The notes: generated by a model from the sequence alone, not told the origin. DNA of 64,000 bases from Geobacter sp. DSM 9736 (GCF_900187405.1 NZ_LT896716.1:1240001-1304000), one strand, 5' to 3'. Positions 8,059-16,739 are shown, numbered from the stretch's first letter. Program-made: numbers and translations.

Positions 8059-8940
8059 CTATTCTTTCGCAATACCCTTCGTCGTAGTATAGATGAATCC
8101 GGTAACGATAGGATTACTGCTCCCCTTGATCTCCCGAGGGGTTCCGACCTCGACTACCCTACCGTCATGCATCATGGCGAGCCGGTCAGATATGTAGAGC
8201 GCGAAATTGAGATCGTGAGTAACGATTACAGTGGTGTTTTTGGTAGTTTCTTTCAATTTGATAATCGTGTTGGCCAACTCGTCGGTGGTTACAGGATCGA
8301 GTTCGGCTGTCGGCTCGTCATAAAGAATAAGGTCGGGATTCATAGCAAGGGATCTGGCTATTGCCACCCTTTTCTTCATTCCTCCCGACAGTTCTGAGGT
8401 ACGCAGTGTTTCGGTTCCCTCCAGCCCTACCAGGGCCAATTTCTCGCGTATGATCTCCCTGATTCTGTATTCCTTGCATATCCGCTTTTCCCTAAGCCAT
8501 AACCCAACGTTTTCACCGACGGTCAGAGAATTGAAAAGGGCAGAAGATTGAAAGACCATACTGTACCGGTAGTCAGGCACGTTCGTTGTGCGATTCTCGC
8601 TGAAAATCGGCAACTCATCGATGTATATCTCTCCTGAATCCGGATTCTCCAGTTTCACCACATGCTTCAGAAGGACGCTTTTCCCCGTTCCGGATGGACC
8701 AATGATTGAAAATGTCTCTCCAGGTCGGATCTCCAGATCGACATCCTTCAGGACATGCTTTTCCCCATAATACTTGTTCAGCTTCTCTATCCTTATGGAG
8801 ACCCCACGGGTATTGGAAAGATTGATGGCGCATTCAGGTTCTTCATCATGAAAGATGGACCCGGACAAACCATGCTTCAATTTGTCGAAAAAAATGCCAA
8901 CATTGGATTTGTGATGGTCGTTGAGGAGCTTAGGAAACAC
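8059..8940 (-). CDS. ABC transporter ATPase, MlaF/Ttg2A-like
   Basis: A 293-residue ATPase with Walker A GPSGTGKS, signature LSGGMKKR and Walker B LILYDEPTAELDP, in the arrangement of the Mla lipid-transport ATPases. It carries about 45 extra N-terminal residues before the ATPase fold begins (VSIRIEKLN). The GTG start at 8940 has AAGGG eight bases upstream; a shorter version is possible. No MlaE-type permease or MCE protein lies next to it, which is unusual. It is 62 bp upstream of the decahaem cytochrome on the same strand and may be the first gene of that operon. Confidence 0.8.
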   Translation of the reverse strand: MFPKLLNDHHKSNVGIFFDKLKHGLSGSIFHDEEPECAINLSNTRGVSIRIEKLNKYYGEKHVLKDVDLEIRPGETFSIIGPSGTGKSVLLKHVVKLENPDSGEIYIDELPIFSENRTTNVPDYRYSMVFQSSALFNSLTVGENVGLWLREKRICKEYRIREIIREKLALVGLEGTETLRTSELSGGMKKRVAIARSLAMNPDLILYDEPTAELDPVTTDELANTIIKLKETTKNTTVIVTHDLNFALYISDRLAMMHDGRVVEVGTPREIKGSSNPIVTGFIYTTTKGIAKE

Positions 8941-9026
8941 GTTAATTTCCCTTTGACGGTAGTGAAATCACCGAATTCGGCACTTCATGCAGGAACAGGC
9001 ACAGCGCCCGCTCCTTGCTGGATGCT

Positions 9027-9470
9027 TCAGAAGATATACCTGCGCGCGTTGGTAAAGTAGCTCTTGTGCCGATAGATGTACTGGGTAAGCAAAAGTATGG
9101 CCAATGCTGCAGCGACATTATTAACCACCAGAGCTTCCTGCTCTATCCGCCCCCCAAGCACTTTTTCAAGTTCAGCAGGGGCGATGAGAGTGAGGTTGAC
9201 GATGGTATTGCAGATCTCAAAAAGATTGTAGAAGAGGAGAAGATACCATGTCAGCATCTGCCGTTTCATGAGGCCAAGAAACAGGTAAAGGCAAACGAGG
9301 CTATCGGCAAATACTAGAACCTTACCTGGGGTGTCGAGATAGATCTTCCCCATAAAGGGAAACGGGTTCCCGAAGGTGGAGGCCGAAACAAGAAAGAAAA
9401 AAAGGTACAGGCCGGTGATCAGCGTCAACCCGAGAGGTCTACGTATTTCCTGCTCATCAGTCTCTGTCAT
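9027..9470 (-). CDS. Small integral membrane protein, four predicted helices
   Basis: The 147-residue protein has hydrophobic stretches near residues 13-32, 48-66, 74-96 and 112-131, consistent with four membrane helices. I do not recognise the family. The ATG is preceded by GAGG. It follows the CoA-binding gene by 28 bp and precedes the Mla-like ATPase by 86 bp on the same strand. Confidence 0.65.
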   Translation of the reverse strand: MTETDEQEIRRPLGLTLITGLYLFFFLVSASTFGNPFPFMGKIYLDTPGKVLVFADSLVCLYLFLGLMKRQMLTWYLLLFYNLFEICNTIVNLTLIAPAELEKVLGGRIEQEALVVNNVAAALAILLLTQYIYRHKSYFTNARRYIF

Positions 9471-9498
9471 TGAAACCTCACACGCATCGGACTGAGAG

Positions 9499-9912
9499 TT
9501 AGTGGGTTACCAGGAACCGGTGCTCCTTCAGGATGCACCTGTCCATAATCACCGTGAGACCAGCCTCTTCTGCTCGTCTTGCAGCATCTTCATTCACTAC
9601 ACCTTCCTGCATCCAGACTACTCTTGCACCTATTGCTATAGCGTCTTCCACTATGGAAGGGACTGCCTCTGAACGTCGGAAGATATCGACTATATCGACC
9701 TGATCGGGGATATCACGAAGGCTGGCGTAGCATTTTTCTCCGAGAATCTCCTGCTCCGCCGGGTTAACAGGAATAATGCGAAAGCCGGCGCGCTGTAGAT
9801 ACTGTGCGACTCCGTGGCTCGGTCGGAAGTGATCCGATGAGAGCCCCACGACGGCAATTGTTTTGCACATGTTAAATATCTGTTTCAGGTCCTTCCCTAT
9901 TTGTGCTTGCAT
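9499..9912 (-). CDS. CoA-binding domain protein (YccU family)
   Basis: A 137-residue protein with a Rossmann CoA-binding fold: IAVVGLSSDHFRPSHGVAQY, the YLQRAGFRIIPVNP segment and the C-terminal GLTVIMDRCILKEH typical of YccU-like proteins. The ATG at 9912 follows GGGAGGAG closely; the longer open frame upstream overlaps a 31-residue gene and is not used. The physiological role of this family is not settled. Confidence 0.82.
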   Translation of the reverse strand: MQAQIGKDLKQIFNMCKTIAVVGLSSDHFRPSHGVAQYLQRAGFRIIPVNPAEQEILGEKCYASLRDIPDQVDIVDIFRRSEAVPSIVEDAIAIGARVVWMQEGVVNEDAARRAEEAGLTVIMDRCILKEHRFLVTH

Positions 9913-9923
9913 GGCTCCTCCCT

Positions 9924-10019
9924 TCACTTTCTTCTCATGTCGCTGACCCAGACACAGATGAAGATGACTACCATGACTCCTGCGATGAATATCCAGTCTG
10001 CTGCACTGAAACCGAACAT
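9924..10019 (-). CDS. 31-residue single-helix membrane protein
   Basis: A short reading frame sits exactly between the TPR gene (7 bp gap or so) and the CoA-binding gene (11 bp gap). It encodes an N-terminal MFGFSAADW, a hydrophobic helix IFIAGVMVVIFICVWV and a positively charged end MRRK, a classic one-pass small membrane protein. AGGGG precedes the ATG. Its tight fit in the operon argues that it is real; function is unknown. Confidence 0.65.
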   Translation of the reverse strand: MFGFSAADWIFIAGVMVVIFICVWVSDMRRK

Positions 10020-10027
10020 CGTAACCC

Positions 10028-10990
10028 CTATGCGTTAAGATCTTCGAGAGCCCGTCTCGCATCGGCGTGATCGGGATCAAGGCTGAGCGCCTCCTTCAAA
10101 TAATCCTCGGCGTACTTGGGCATCCCCATGTTCCGGTAGCAAAGCCCGAGAACGTACCATATCTCCGGAATCGGAAACTCAGCTGTAAAGACCGAATCCT
10201 CCAGCACATCCAGGAGAAGAGCCGAAGCCTCCTCATCTTCCCCCTGCTGATGCAGGCCGAAAGCAGTCGCAACTACTTCCAGGTAATCAACAGCCGGAAC
10301 GTGAGAAAGCAGCCCCTGCTCGATCCTTTGGAGGCGCTTGTCCAGTTTTTCCGCAACTGACTCATCAAGACCAGTCTCTATCACCCTGCGCCAGAGCTGC
10401 TTCGCCTGATCGTATTTCCCGAGGATGTAGGAAATCTCTCCAAGATTATAGAGAGCATCTCTGCTATCCGGGTCCAGTTGTACAGCCGAAGCAATGTATT
10501 TCTCGGCACGATACAGGGAGACTGTCGTGAACTGGAGACCCGAAAGGCGCATGCCTTTGTCAAAGTAGGTCATGCCGATTTCGAGGGGAAAGCGTGAATT
10601 CTCAGGTTCCAGGAGCGCGAAGATCTTAAGGTAATTTATCTTGCGATCAAGGTACGGCACCTCCACATCCTTCTTGTCGAGCATCACGATGTGGCTGGCA
10701 AGCTCAGAGAGATAGTGCGGGTATCCATCCCTCAGAAGTTCTGCATATCGTGACGCATTCAGACAATCCGGATTGCTGCGCAGTGCCTGGTAAATTCCAC
10801 GACCGACTGCATCGTAGGAAGGCTGCTCATCCCCGAGTTTCTGAAAATCATCCTCCAGAAGAGGTACGGGTAGCTCATCATAGAAAAAACGGAACTTTCC
10901 GTCTCTCCCTTCCAGCAGTGCGCCGGCAGGGGGCGTATAGTAACGGATGCCTGTTATCGGCGTCGGTGCTTGTGTTTGAGGTTTCTTGAT
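10028..10990 (-). CDS. TPR-repeat protein with a non-standard ATC start
   Basis: The reading frame from the stop at 10028 stays open to an in-frame stop at 11003-11005, and contains no ATG, GTG or TTG before 10687. A strong ribosome binding site (GAGAGGAGAG) lies six bases before an ATC codon at 10990, giving a 320-residue protein beginning (M)IKKPQTQAPTPITGIRYY. Starting at the internal GTG 10687 would drop 101 well-formed residues and has no binding site. The C-terminal two-thirds contain tetratricopeptide repeats (for example YRAEKYIASAVQLDPDSRDALYNLG and a last repeat near the end). ATC starts are very rare and known mainly from genes with feedback on initiation. The protein partner is unknown. 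Confidence 0.75.
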   Translation of the reverse strand: MKKPQTQAPTPITGIRYYTPPAGALLEGRDGKFRFFYDELPVPLLEDDFQKLGDEQPSYDAVGRGIYQALRSNPDCLNASRYAELLRDGYPHYLSELASHIVMLDKKDVEVPYLDRKINYLKIFALLEPENSRFPLEIGMTYFDKGMRLSGLQFTTVSLYRAEKYIASAVQLDPDSRDALYNLGEISYILGKYDQAKQLWRRVIETGLDESVAEKLDKRLQRIEQGLLSHVPAVDYLEVVATAFGLHQQGEDEEASALLLDVLEDSVFTAEFPIPEIWYVLGLCYRNMGMPKYAEDYLKEALSLDPDHADARRALEDLNA

Positions 10991-11166
10991 GACTCTCTCC
11001 TCTCACTGGATGGTACTCCGTTTGATACATTGTATGCGAGCCACCGTCAACCTCTATTTCCCCATCGCCTTTTTTTTAGGCAAACAGGCTTTGAAAACGT
11101 GCAGGCGATTCTATCCAAACATCCAGAAACTATGCGTATCCTGCTGATATCAAGAGTTTACCATAT

Positions 11167-11182
11167 TGGCAAACAGCTTGCT
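11167..11182 (+). promoter_or_regulatory. Sigma-54 promoter of the ammonium transporter gene
   Basis: TGGCAAACAGCTTGCT carries GG and GC elements separated by ten bases, the -24/-12 pattern read by RpoN. It lies about 65 bp before the amt start codon. An NtrC-type activator would be expected; no clear activator site was found by eye. Confidence 0.75.
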
Positions 11183-11246
11183 TTGCATTGCAGGCAGTGC
11201 GACGGTCACCATCGCCGGTGCCGCATCTTGCCAACGGGGGTAAAAA

Positions 11247-12464
11247 ATGGAAGCTTTGTCGATGGAGACGCTGCGAAGCAGCACGGATGTGCTCTTTCTT
11301 ATGCTCGGGGCTGTAATGGTCTTCGCAATGCACGCGGGGTTCGCCTTTCTCGAAGTAGGAACGGTGCGCCAGAAAAATCAGGTGAACGCACTTGTAAAGA
11401 TACTTACCGATTGGTCCGTGTCGACCATCGTCTACTTCATCGTCGGCTTCCCCCTCGCCTACGGGGTCTCTTTCCTTGTACCTTCCGGCACGCTCATAGC
11501 CTCGGCACAAGGCTACGACCTCGTTCGCTTTTTCTTTCTTCTATGCTTTGCAGCCTGCATTCCGGCCATAATTTCGGGAGGTATCGCGGAGCGAGCCAAA
11601 TTCTGGCCACAAGTCATCGCCGGTGCCATCTTCGCCGGGTTCACCTATCCGCTGTTCGAATCGCTGATCTGGGGTCAGAATGCATCCCTGTTGCAGGGGC
11701 TATTCAAGAAGATCGGCGGCGCCGAGTTTCACGATTATGCCGGGTCAGTCGTGGTTCATTCTATCGGGGGATGGCTTGCTCTTCCTGCTGTACTGATCCT
11801 CGGCCCGCGCATGGGGCGCTACCTGCGTGGTAAATCGCATCCGATTCCGGTCAGCAATATCCCATTTCTTGCACTAGGCTCGTGGATTCTCGCTGTAGGC
11901 TGGTTCGGCTTCAATGTCATGAGCGCCGGTCACATCGAGAAGATTTCCGGACTGGTTGCCGTGAACTCCCTTCTTGCCATGATTGGAGGTGTGCTCTTCG
12001 CTCTTGTCGCCGGCAAGAACGATCCCGGCTTTATACACAATGGCGCCCTTGCCGGACTTATCGCCGTCTGCGCCGGAAGCGATATCATGCACCCCCTTGC
12101 GGCTTTTTTCACTGGGGGCATAGCTTCACTGATCTTTGTCTACGGGTTCCACATCGAACAGGAAAAGCTGAAAATAGATGATGTCCTCGGGGTCTGGCCG
12201 CTACACGGAGTTATAGGATCGTGGGGTGGGATCGCTGCCGGCATATTCGGTCTCGAAACGTTCGGGGGCTTGGGTGGTGTAAGCTTCGTGAGCCAGCTGC
12301 TGGGAAGCCTTTGCGCAGTCCTTTATGCGCTCGCAAATGGCTTTGTCATATATGGTCTTCTTTCCAGAACGGTCGGAATACGACTGGACGAGGAACAGGA
12401 ATTCTCCGGAGCGGATTTGAGCGTGCACCACATTGGGGCATATCCTGAGAACAACGTCCGGTAA
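11247..12464 (+). CDS. amt: Ammonium transporter (Amt/MEP/Rh family)
   Basis: A 405-residue membrane protein with about eleven helices. Conserved Amt segments are visible: the N-terminal FAMHAGFAFLEVGTVRQKN, the region around FHDYAGSVVVHSIGGWLALP containing the first pore histidine, and the GVIGSWGGIAAGIFG region with the preceding HG of the second pore histidine. The gene has a sigma-54 promoter, which fits induction under nitrogen limitation. No glnK gene lies beside it, unlike most bacterial amt loci. The cytoplasmic tail after the last helix is short. It converges on the threonine aldolase gene with 16 bp between them. Confidence 0.92.
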   Translation: MEALSMETLRSSTDVLFLMLGAVMVFAMHAGFAFLEVGTVRQKNQVNALVKILTDWSVSTIVYFIVGFPLAYGVSFLVPSGTLIASAQGYDLVRFFFLLCFAACIPAIISGGIAERAKFWPQVIAGAIFAGFTYPLFESLIWGQNASLLQGLFKKIGGAEFHDYAGSVVVHSIGGWLALPAVLILGPRMGRYLRGKSHPIPVSNIPFLALGSWILAVGWFGFNVMSAGHIEKISGLVAVNSLLAMIGGVLFALVAGKNDPGFIHNGALAGLIAVCAGSDIMHPLAAFFTGGIASLIFVYGFHIEQEKLKIDDVLGVWPLHGVIGSWGGIAAGIFGLETFGGLGGVSFVSQLLGSLCAVLYALANGFVIYGLLSRTVGIRLDEEQEFSGADLSVHHIGAYPENNVR

Positions 12465-12480
12465 GCCTTTGGCAACAGGT

Positions 12481-13551
12481 TTAGAAACCGGGAGAAGCTT
12501 CCTGTCTGGCAAGCTCCTGAATATCCAGGACCAGCTGATCTATATCAGCATCGGTGGTTTCCCAGGAGCACATGAATCGAGCCCCCCCTGAGCCGATGAA
12601 CGTATAGAAGTGCCACCCTTTCCCGCGCAGCGCGCTAAGCATCCGTTCAGACATCTCGATGAAAACGGAATTGGCCTGGCAGGGAAACATCAATTTAATG
12701 CCGGCGACTGTCTGAAGCCGCTCCGCAAGTCTTCGAGCACACCGGTTTGCATGGGCTGCATTCCGGATCCAGGCCCCGGATTCAAGCAAGCCCACCCAAG
12801 GAGCCGAAAGATACCGCATTTTGGAAGCAAGCTGCCCCGCCTGCTTGCAACGGTAGTCGAATTCCTTGGCAAGCTCCCTGTTGAAAAAAACAACCGCCTC
12901 CCCCACCGCCAGCCCGTTTTTGGCTCCACCAAAACAAAGTACGTCAACACCCGCCTGCCAGGTCAACTCCCGCGGACGCACGTTCAGCGCCGCAACAGCA
13001 TTGGCAAACCGCGAACCATCCATATGCACATGAAGCTGCAACCGTTTTGCCAGGTCGCCGACCTCCCGCAATTCATCCACAGAATAGACCGTGCCGAGTT
13101 CGGTACATTGCGTGACGCTCAGCGCCCTAGGTTTCGGGTAGTGAATATCTGATCGACGTTTCACCGTATGCTCAACCGACTCCAGGTCCACCTTTCCGTC
13201 CGGCCCTGGGACAAGAAGAACTTTCGTCCCGTTTGAAAAAAACTCGGACGCTCCGCATTCGTCCGTTTCCACGTGGGACGTCTCATGGCAAATGATGCTG
13301 TGATAGGAATGACATAGTGAGGCCAATGCCAGGGAGTTTGCTGCCGTCCCGGTAAAGACGAAAAAAACTTCACAATCGGTCTCAAAAAGATCGCGTATGC
13401 ACTGACATGCCCGTGAAGTCCAGTTGTCATCCCCATAAGAAGCGGCGTAACCTTCGTTTGCCGCGGCCATTGCAGCCCAAGCCTCGGGACATATTCCCGA
13501 GTAATTGTCGCTGGAAAACTCATTGCGTAAAGACACCTGCACCTTCTCCAC
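12481..13551 (-). CDS. Low-specificity threonine aldolase (PLP enzyme)
   Basis: The 356-residue protein belongs to the beta-eliminating lyase/threonine aldolase family, which splits threonine to glycine and acetaldehyde. It has the PLP-stacking region FVFTGTAANSLAL, His-Glu-Thr-Ser-His near 90, the Asp that contacts the pyridine nitrogen (HMDGSRFANA, Asp 178) and the Schiff-base Lys 211 in CFGGAKNG. Full length. Convergent with amt and upstream of the TPM/LemA module on the same strand, with only 25 bp to that gene. Confidence 0.88.
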   Translation of the reverse strand: MEKVQVSLRNEFSSDNYSGICPEAWAAMAAANEGYAASYGDDNWTSRACQCIRDLFETDCEVFFVFTGTAANSLALASLCHSYHSIICHETSHVETDECGASEFFSNGTKVLLVPGPDGKVDLESVEHTVKRRSDIHYPKPRALSVTQCTELGTVYSVDELREVGDLAKRLQLHVHMDGSRFANAVAALNVRPRELTWQAGVDVLCFGGAKNGLAVGEAVVFFNRELAKEFDYRCKQAGQLASKMRYLSAPWVGLLESGAWIRNAAHANRCARRLAERLQTVAGIKLMFPCQANSVFIEMSERMLSALRGKGWHFYTFIGSGGARFMCSWETTDADIDQLVLDIQELARQEASPGF

Positions 13552-13576
13552 ATCTCCCTCCCGTACCCGTTCGTGA

Positions 13577-14218
13577 TCAGATTATTAAGTGGTCAGGCAA
13601 TTCGTTCTTGTCGTCGCTGCGCAGCGGAAAATGGCGCTCCAGTTCCAGCCCGCATGCAGTAATTACTCTGCAGAGCGTATCGCACCCATTTCCTTTCCTG
13701 ATACCGGATGCAAGTTCGCCCGCTAGGTGCTGCCAGAAATCGGGTGGTATCTTCGAGTTTATGCCTCGGTCTCCGAGTATCCAAACCTTCCGTTCAAGAA
13801 GAGAGATATAAATGAGGATGCCGGTCTCGTCCCTGGTACGGTAGAGTCCTTTTTCAAAAAATGCCCGAACGGCCCCGCTTCGTACTGCAGTTGCAATGCG
13901 TACTCGACCTATGAAGCCTAGCTTCAGGCGCGGCACTCGCCTCAACACAAGGAGCAGTGGGTAGTACCCTAGGCAGACAAGGGGTACATAGGTCCAAATC
14001 GAGACATGCCGGACAGCGACGGAAATGACCAGGGAAAGAAGTCCGCTCAGCAGAATTGCCCCCAGGTAATCGGCCTCCCGGTAATCATCGCTTTGCGGAA
14101 CGACCATAGTCGCAATTTCGCCCGAAGTCCTGGCCTCGGCCTTCTGCGTCGTGCTCCGTATACACTCCTGCTCTTCGACTGTAAAAAAATTCCTAGCCAT
14201 TTTAAGACTCATGTGCAC
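13577..14218 (-). CDS. TPM-domain membrane protein, second copy
   Basis: A 213-residue protein with the TPM_phosphatase opening (FFTVEEQECIRSTTQKAEARTSGEIATMVV), two central membrane helices (about 50-95) and the second half of the TPM fold (GILIYISLLERKVWILGDRGIN). Several ATGs cluster at the start and the exact one is uncertain. It follows the YgcG-like gene by 15 bp, so lemA, ygcG-like and this gene form one unit. Such modules are thought to act in membrane-protein quality control or photosystem repair in other bacteria; the job here is unknown. Confidence 0.78.
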   Translation of the reverse strand: MHMSLKMARNFFTVEEQECIRSTTQKAEARTSGEIATMVVPQSDDYREADYLGAILLSGLLSLVISVAVRHVSIWTYVPLVCLGYYPLLLVLRRVPRLKLGFIGRVRIATAVRSGAVRAFFEKGLYRTRDETGILIYISLLERKVWILGDRGINSKIPPDFWQHLAGELASGIRKGNGCDTLCRVITACGLELERHFPLRSDDKNELPDHLII

Positions 14219-14233
14219 ATGCTTCGGTCGTTG

Positions 14234-15097
14234 TCACCAGTCACCGGAGGCACCGCCGCCTCCAAATCCGCCCCCTCCACCTGAAAAGCCTCCACCGCCG
14301 AACCCTCCGCCACCGCCAAAACCACCACCGAAACCGCCGCCGTAGAAGGGGCCGTGAAAGCCACCTCCTCTCCGCCCGTTTCCGAACAGCAATGCCAGTA
14401 CAAGTCCCAGCACGAAACCGGCCACTCCGAGAAGGACGAGAAGCAGAAAACTCAGGCCAGGAAAGGTGATACCGGCTACGAAAGGCAGTCCAGCTGCACC
14501 AGCCAATCCTCCGAGAAGCCGAGAAATAGCTCCTAGAAAAATACATGCAACAAGCAGGAAAATGACAAGCGTGAAGACTGGTGAAGCACTCGTCTGTCCC
14601 TGGCGAAGGTCGCGCGAGTGCGCATACTCTCCCTTGACAGCCGCCATAATAGCGGAAATTCCTGCCACGACCCCGCCATCAAAATCACCTGCTTTGAATC
14701 TCGGAGAAATCTCCCCTCGAATGATCCTGCCGGACAGAAGGTCCGTCATCGTACCCTCAAGCCCCCTCCCGACCTCTATCCGTACGCGACGTTCCTCCTT
14801 GGCAATTATAATTATAAGGCCGTTATCGACCTTCTTCTGTCCAATACGCCAAGCCTCAGCAACTTTGATCGAGTACTCCTCAAGAACTTCTCCTCCCAGC
14901 GTAGGAATAGAGAGAACAACGATCTGAGTACCCTCACGCTCTTCGAACTCCGCGAGGCGGCGCTCAAGACTTTGTGCGGTCTCCGGAGAAAGGATGCCGG
15001 CATAGTCGTTAACGTGCCCTTGCAAAGGAGGTACATCAAGAGGATGTCCCCACTGGGGAAGAAGCAACAGCAAAAAAAGGATTAGGAGGCGTTTCAT
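14234..15097 (-). CDS. TPM-domain protein with glycine-rich tail (YgcG family)
   Basis: 287 residues: signal peptide (1-20), TPM domain (about 25-150: VNDYAGILSPETAQSLERRL, GTQIVVLSIPTL, GLIIIIAKEERRVRIEVGRGLEG), two or more membrane helices (about 180-245) and a C-terminal tail made almost entirely of Gly with Phe and Ser. This is the standard YgcG architecture. It follows the LemA gene by six bases. Confidence 0.85.
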   Translation of the reverse strand: MKRLLILFLLLLLPQWGHPLDVPPLQGHVNDYAGILSPETAQSLERRLAEFEEREGTQIVVLSIPTLGGEVLEEYSIKVAEAWRIGQKKVDNGLIIIIAKEERRVRIEVGRGLEGTMTDLLSGRIIRGEISPRFKAGDFDGGVVAGISAIMAAVKGEYAHSRDLRQGQTSASPVFTLVIFLLVACIFLGAISRLLGGLAGAAGLPFVAGITFPGLSFLLLVLLGVAGFVLGLVLALLFGNGRRGGGFHGPFYGGGFGGGFGGGGGFGGGGFSGGGGGFGGGGASGDW

Positions 15098-15103
15098 GAC
15101 TGA

Positions 15104-15688
15104 TCAGAATTTGACCTTGGGCGCGACTTTGGCTCCCTCGTCCGCCTGGAACGGCTCCTTCCGACTCAGATGAAGCAGCAAAGAATTGGTAAGGCTGTTG
15201 GGAAAGGTTCTGATGCTGGTGTTGAAGTCCTGGACCGCCTTGTTATACCGAACCCTCGCTACATTGATCCGGTTCTCGGTCCCCTCCAACTGGTTCTGAA
15301 GATCAAGGAAATTCTGGTTTGCCTTAAGATCGGGGTAACGCTCAACCACTACCATAAGTCGGGAAAGAGCACCGGAAAGTTGACCTTGAGCAGCCTGAAA
15401 TTGGGAAAAGGCCTGCGGATTGTCGATCAGCTGCTTCGACGCCTGAATCGATCCCACCTTTGCACGGGCTTCAGTAACCGCGGTGAGTGTCTCAGCTTCA
15501 TGTTTCGCATACCCTTTAACTACCTCAACCAGGTTGGGAATCAAATCTGCACGTCGCTGATAGGCCGCCTCCACATCCCCCCACGCCGCAAAGACCTGCT
15601 CCTCCATGGCCTGCATTGTGTTGTAGCCGCAGCCCGAAAGGACCGCCAGAACTGTCAGAATCGGGACCAGCCTGAGCATTTTGCGCAT
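15104..15688 (-). CDS. LemA family lipoprotein
   Basis: A 194-residue LemA protein: N-terminal lipoprotein signal (lipobox LSGC), then the long helical LemA fold with [21 protein letters not shown] and the closing FPNSL. A binding site (AAGGGGGG) precedes the ATG. It pairs with the YgcG-like gene downstream, a common LemA/TPM pairing. Its first 164 bases overlap the end of the SemiSWEET frame. Confidence 0.88.
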   Translation of the reverse strand: MRKMLRLVPILTVLAVLSGCGYNTMQAMEEQVFAAWGDVEAAYQRRADLIPNLVEVVKGYAKHEAETLTAVTEARAKVGSIQASKQLIDNPQAFSQFQAAQGQLSGALSRLMVVVERYPDLKANQNFLDLQNQLEGTENRINVARVRYNKAVQDFNTSIRTFPNSLTNSLLLHLSRKEPFQADEGAKVAPKVKF

Positions 15689-15998
15689 ATACCCCCCTTT
15701 TCATCTTGCTATCACAAGGATAATCACCATTCCGACGGTTGTCATCCCGCCGGTAGGAAATAATCATAAAGAGCAGCAGAAGGCAACAGACCAGCGAGAT
15801 GATATCCGCCACGATAAGCGGTATGTCATTGATGATGATGCCGTAAATAAGCCACAATGTGACGCCGATGCTCAATAGGATCGGCTGCCAGATCGACAGG
15901 TCCCGCACCTGGCGGGTACGGTATACCCTTATCACCTGCGGAATTCCGGCAATACTGGTAAGTGCGCCAGCAATGAGTCCAAGATGCGTTACCGTCAT
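15525..15998 (-). CDS. SemiSWEET-like transporter with a run-on C-terminus into lemA
   Basis: Residues 1-87 are a standard bacterial SemiSWEET: three helices with the PQ-loop motif [11 protein letters not shown], a half-transporter that dimerises to move sugars. The family usually ends at about 85-95 residues, but here no stop occurs and the frame continues 164 bases into lemA in another frame, adding about 54 low-complexity Gly/Ala/Cys-rich residues. Loss of the original stop is the likely explanation. Its ATG shares a base with the TAA stop of trmJ (TAATG), so the two are translationally coupled. Confidence 0.72.
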   Translation of the reverse strand: MTVTHLGLIAGALTSIAGIPQVIRVYRTRQVRDLSIWQPILLSIGVTLWLIYGIIINDIPLIVADIISLVCCLLLLFMIISYRRDDNRRNGDYPCDSKMKRGVYAQNAQAGPDSDSSGGPFGLRLQHNAGHGGAGLCGVGGCGGGLSATCRFDSQPG

Positions 15999-16732
15999 TA
16001 CCTTTTTTTCCCTTTATATTCGTTGGTGGCCCAGTCTATCTGAGTCATCATACCGCGAAAGATGGCTACATCACGGCTGTCCATTTCCGAGCGTGCGAGT
16101 ATCCGACGGAACGTTCGCATCAGATGGTCAGGATTCTGCGGGTTGAGAAAGCCGATCCGTAGAAGGGTCTGCTCCATGTGACTGTACAGCGATTCGAAGT
16201 CACCGGCGGCAGCGAGTTGTCTACCGCTCTTCTCCCCCTTGCTGCTCCTTGCTTTGAAAAATTCGTATGAAAAAATGAGGACCGCCTGTGCGAGATTCAA
16301 GGACCCGTACTCATCATCAGTGGGTATAGTTGCCTGCCATGTGCATTGCGCAACCTCTTCCGTTGTTAGACCGCTGTCCTCACGACCGAAAACGAAGGCA
16401 GCACGGTTAATATCTATTTGTGCATTCAGGCGCGCGGCAACCTCTACAGGAGACATGATATCCCTGCGATATTTTCCGTGGCGGCGCGTGGTAGCTATCG
16501 AAATATGACGATCTGATAGCGCCTCGGCCAAGCTTCCAAAAATCCGAGCACTGTCAAGGACATCCCGAGCAGAGACGGCAAACCTGTACGCATCAGGATG
16601 CTGAACAGGACAAGGGTTCACAAGGAGCAATTCACGCAGCCCCATGTTCTTCATGGCACGGCATACCATGCCGATGTTTCCGGGGCTCTGCGGCTCTACT
16701 AGAACCACCGCCACGCTACTTTGGTTTTGCAT
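15998..16732 (-). CDS. trmJ: tRNA 2'-O-methyltransferase TrmJ (SpoU family)
   Basis: A 244-residue SPOUT methyltransferase that uses S-adenosylmethionine to methylate the ribose at position 32 of tRNAs. The three SpoU motifs are visible: the N-terminal VVLVEPQSPGNIGMVCRAMKN, the middle FGREDSGLTTEEVAQC and GSLNLAQAVLIFSYE. Full length. Placed eight bases after the DedA gene, on the same strand. Confidence 0.9.
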   Translation of the reverse strand: MQNQSSVAVVLVEPQSPGNIGMVCRAMKNMGLRELLLVNPCPVQHPDAYRFAVSARDVLDSARIFGSLAEALSDRHISIATTRRHGKYRRDIMSPVEVAARLNAQIDINRAAFVFGREDSGLTTEEVAQCTWQATIPTDDEYGSLNLAQAVLIFSYEFFKARSSKGEKSGRQLAAAGDFESLYSHMEQTLLRIGFLNPQNPDHLMRTFRRILARSEMDSRDVAIFRGMMTQIDWATNEYKGKKR

Positions 16733-16739
16733 TTAATGA

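Noticed and set aside
14234-14345. Glycine-codon-rich stretch looking like a tandem repeat
   Set aside because: It encodes the ordinary Gly-rich tail of a YgcG-family protein.
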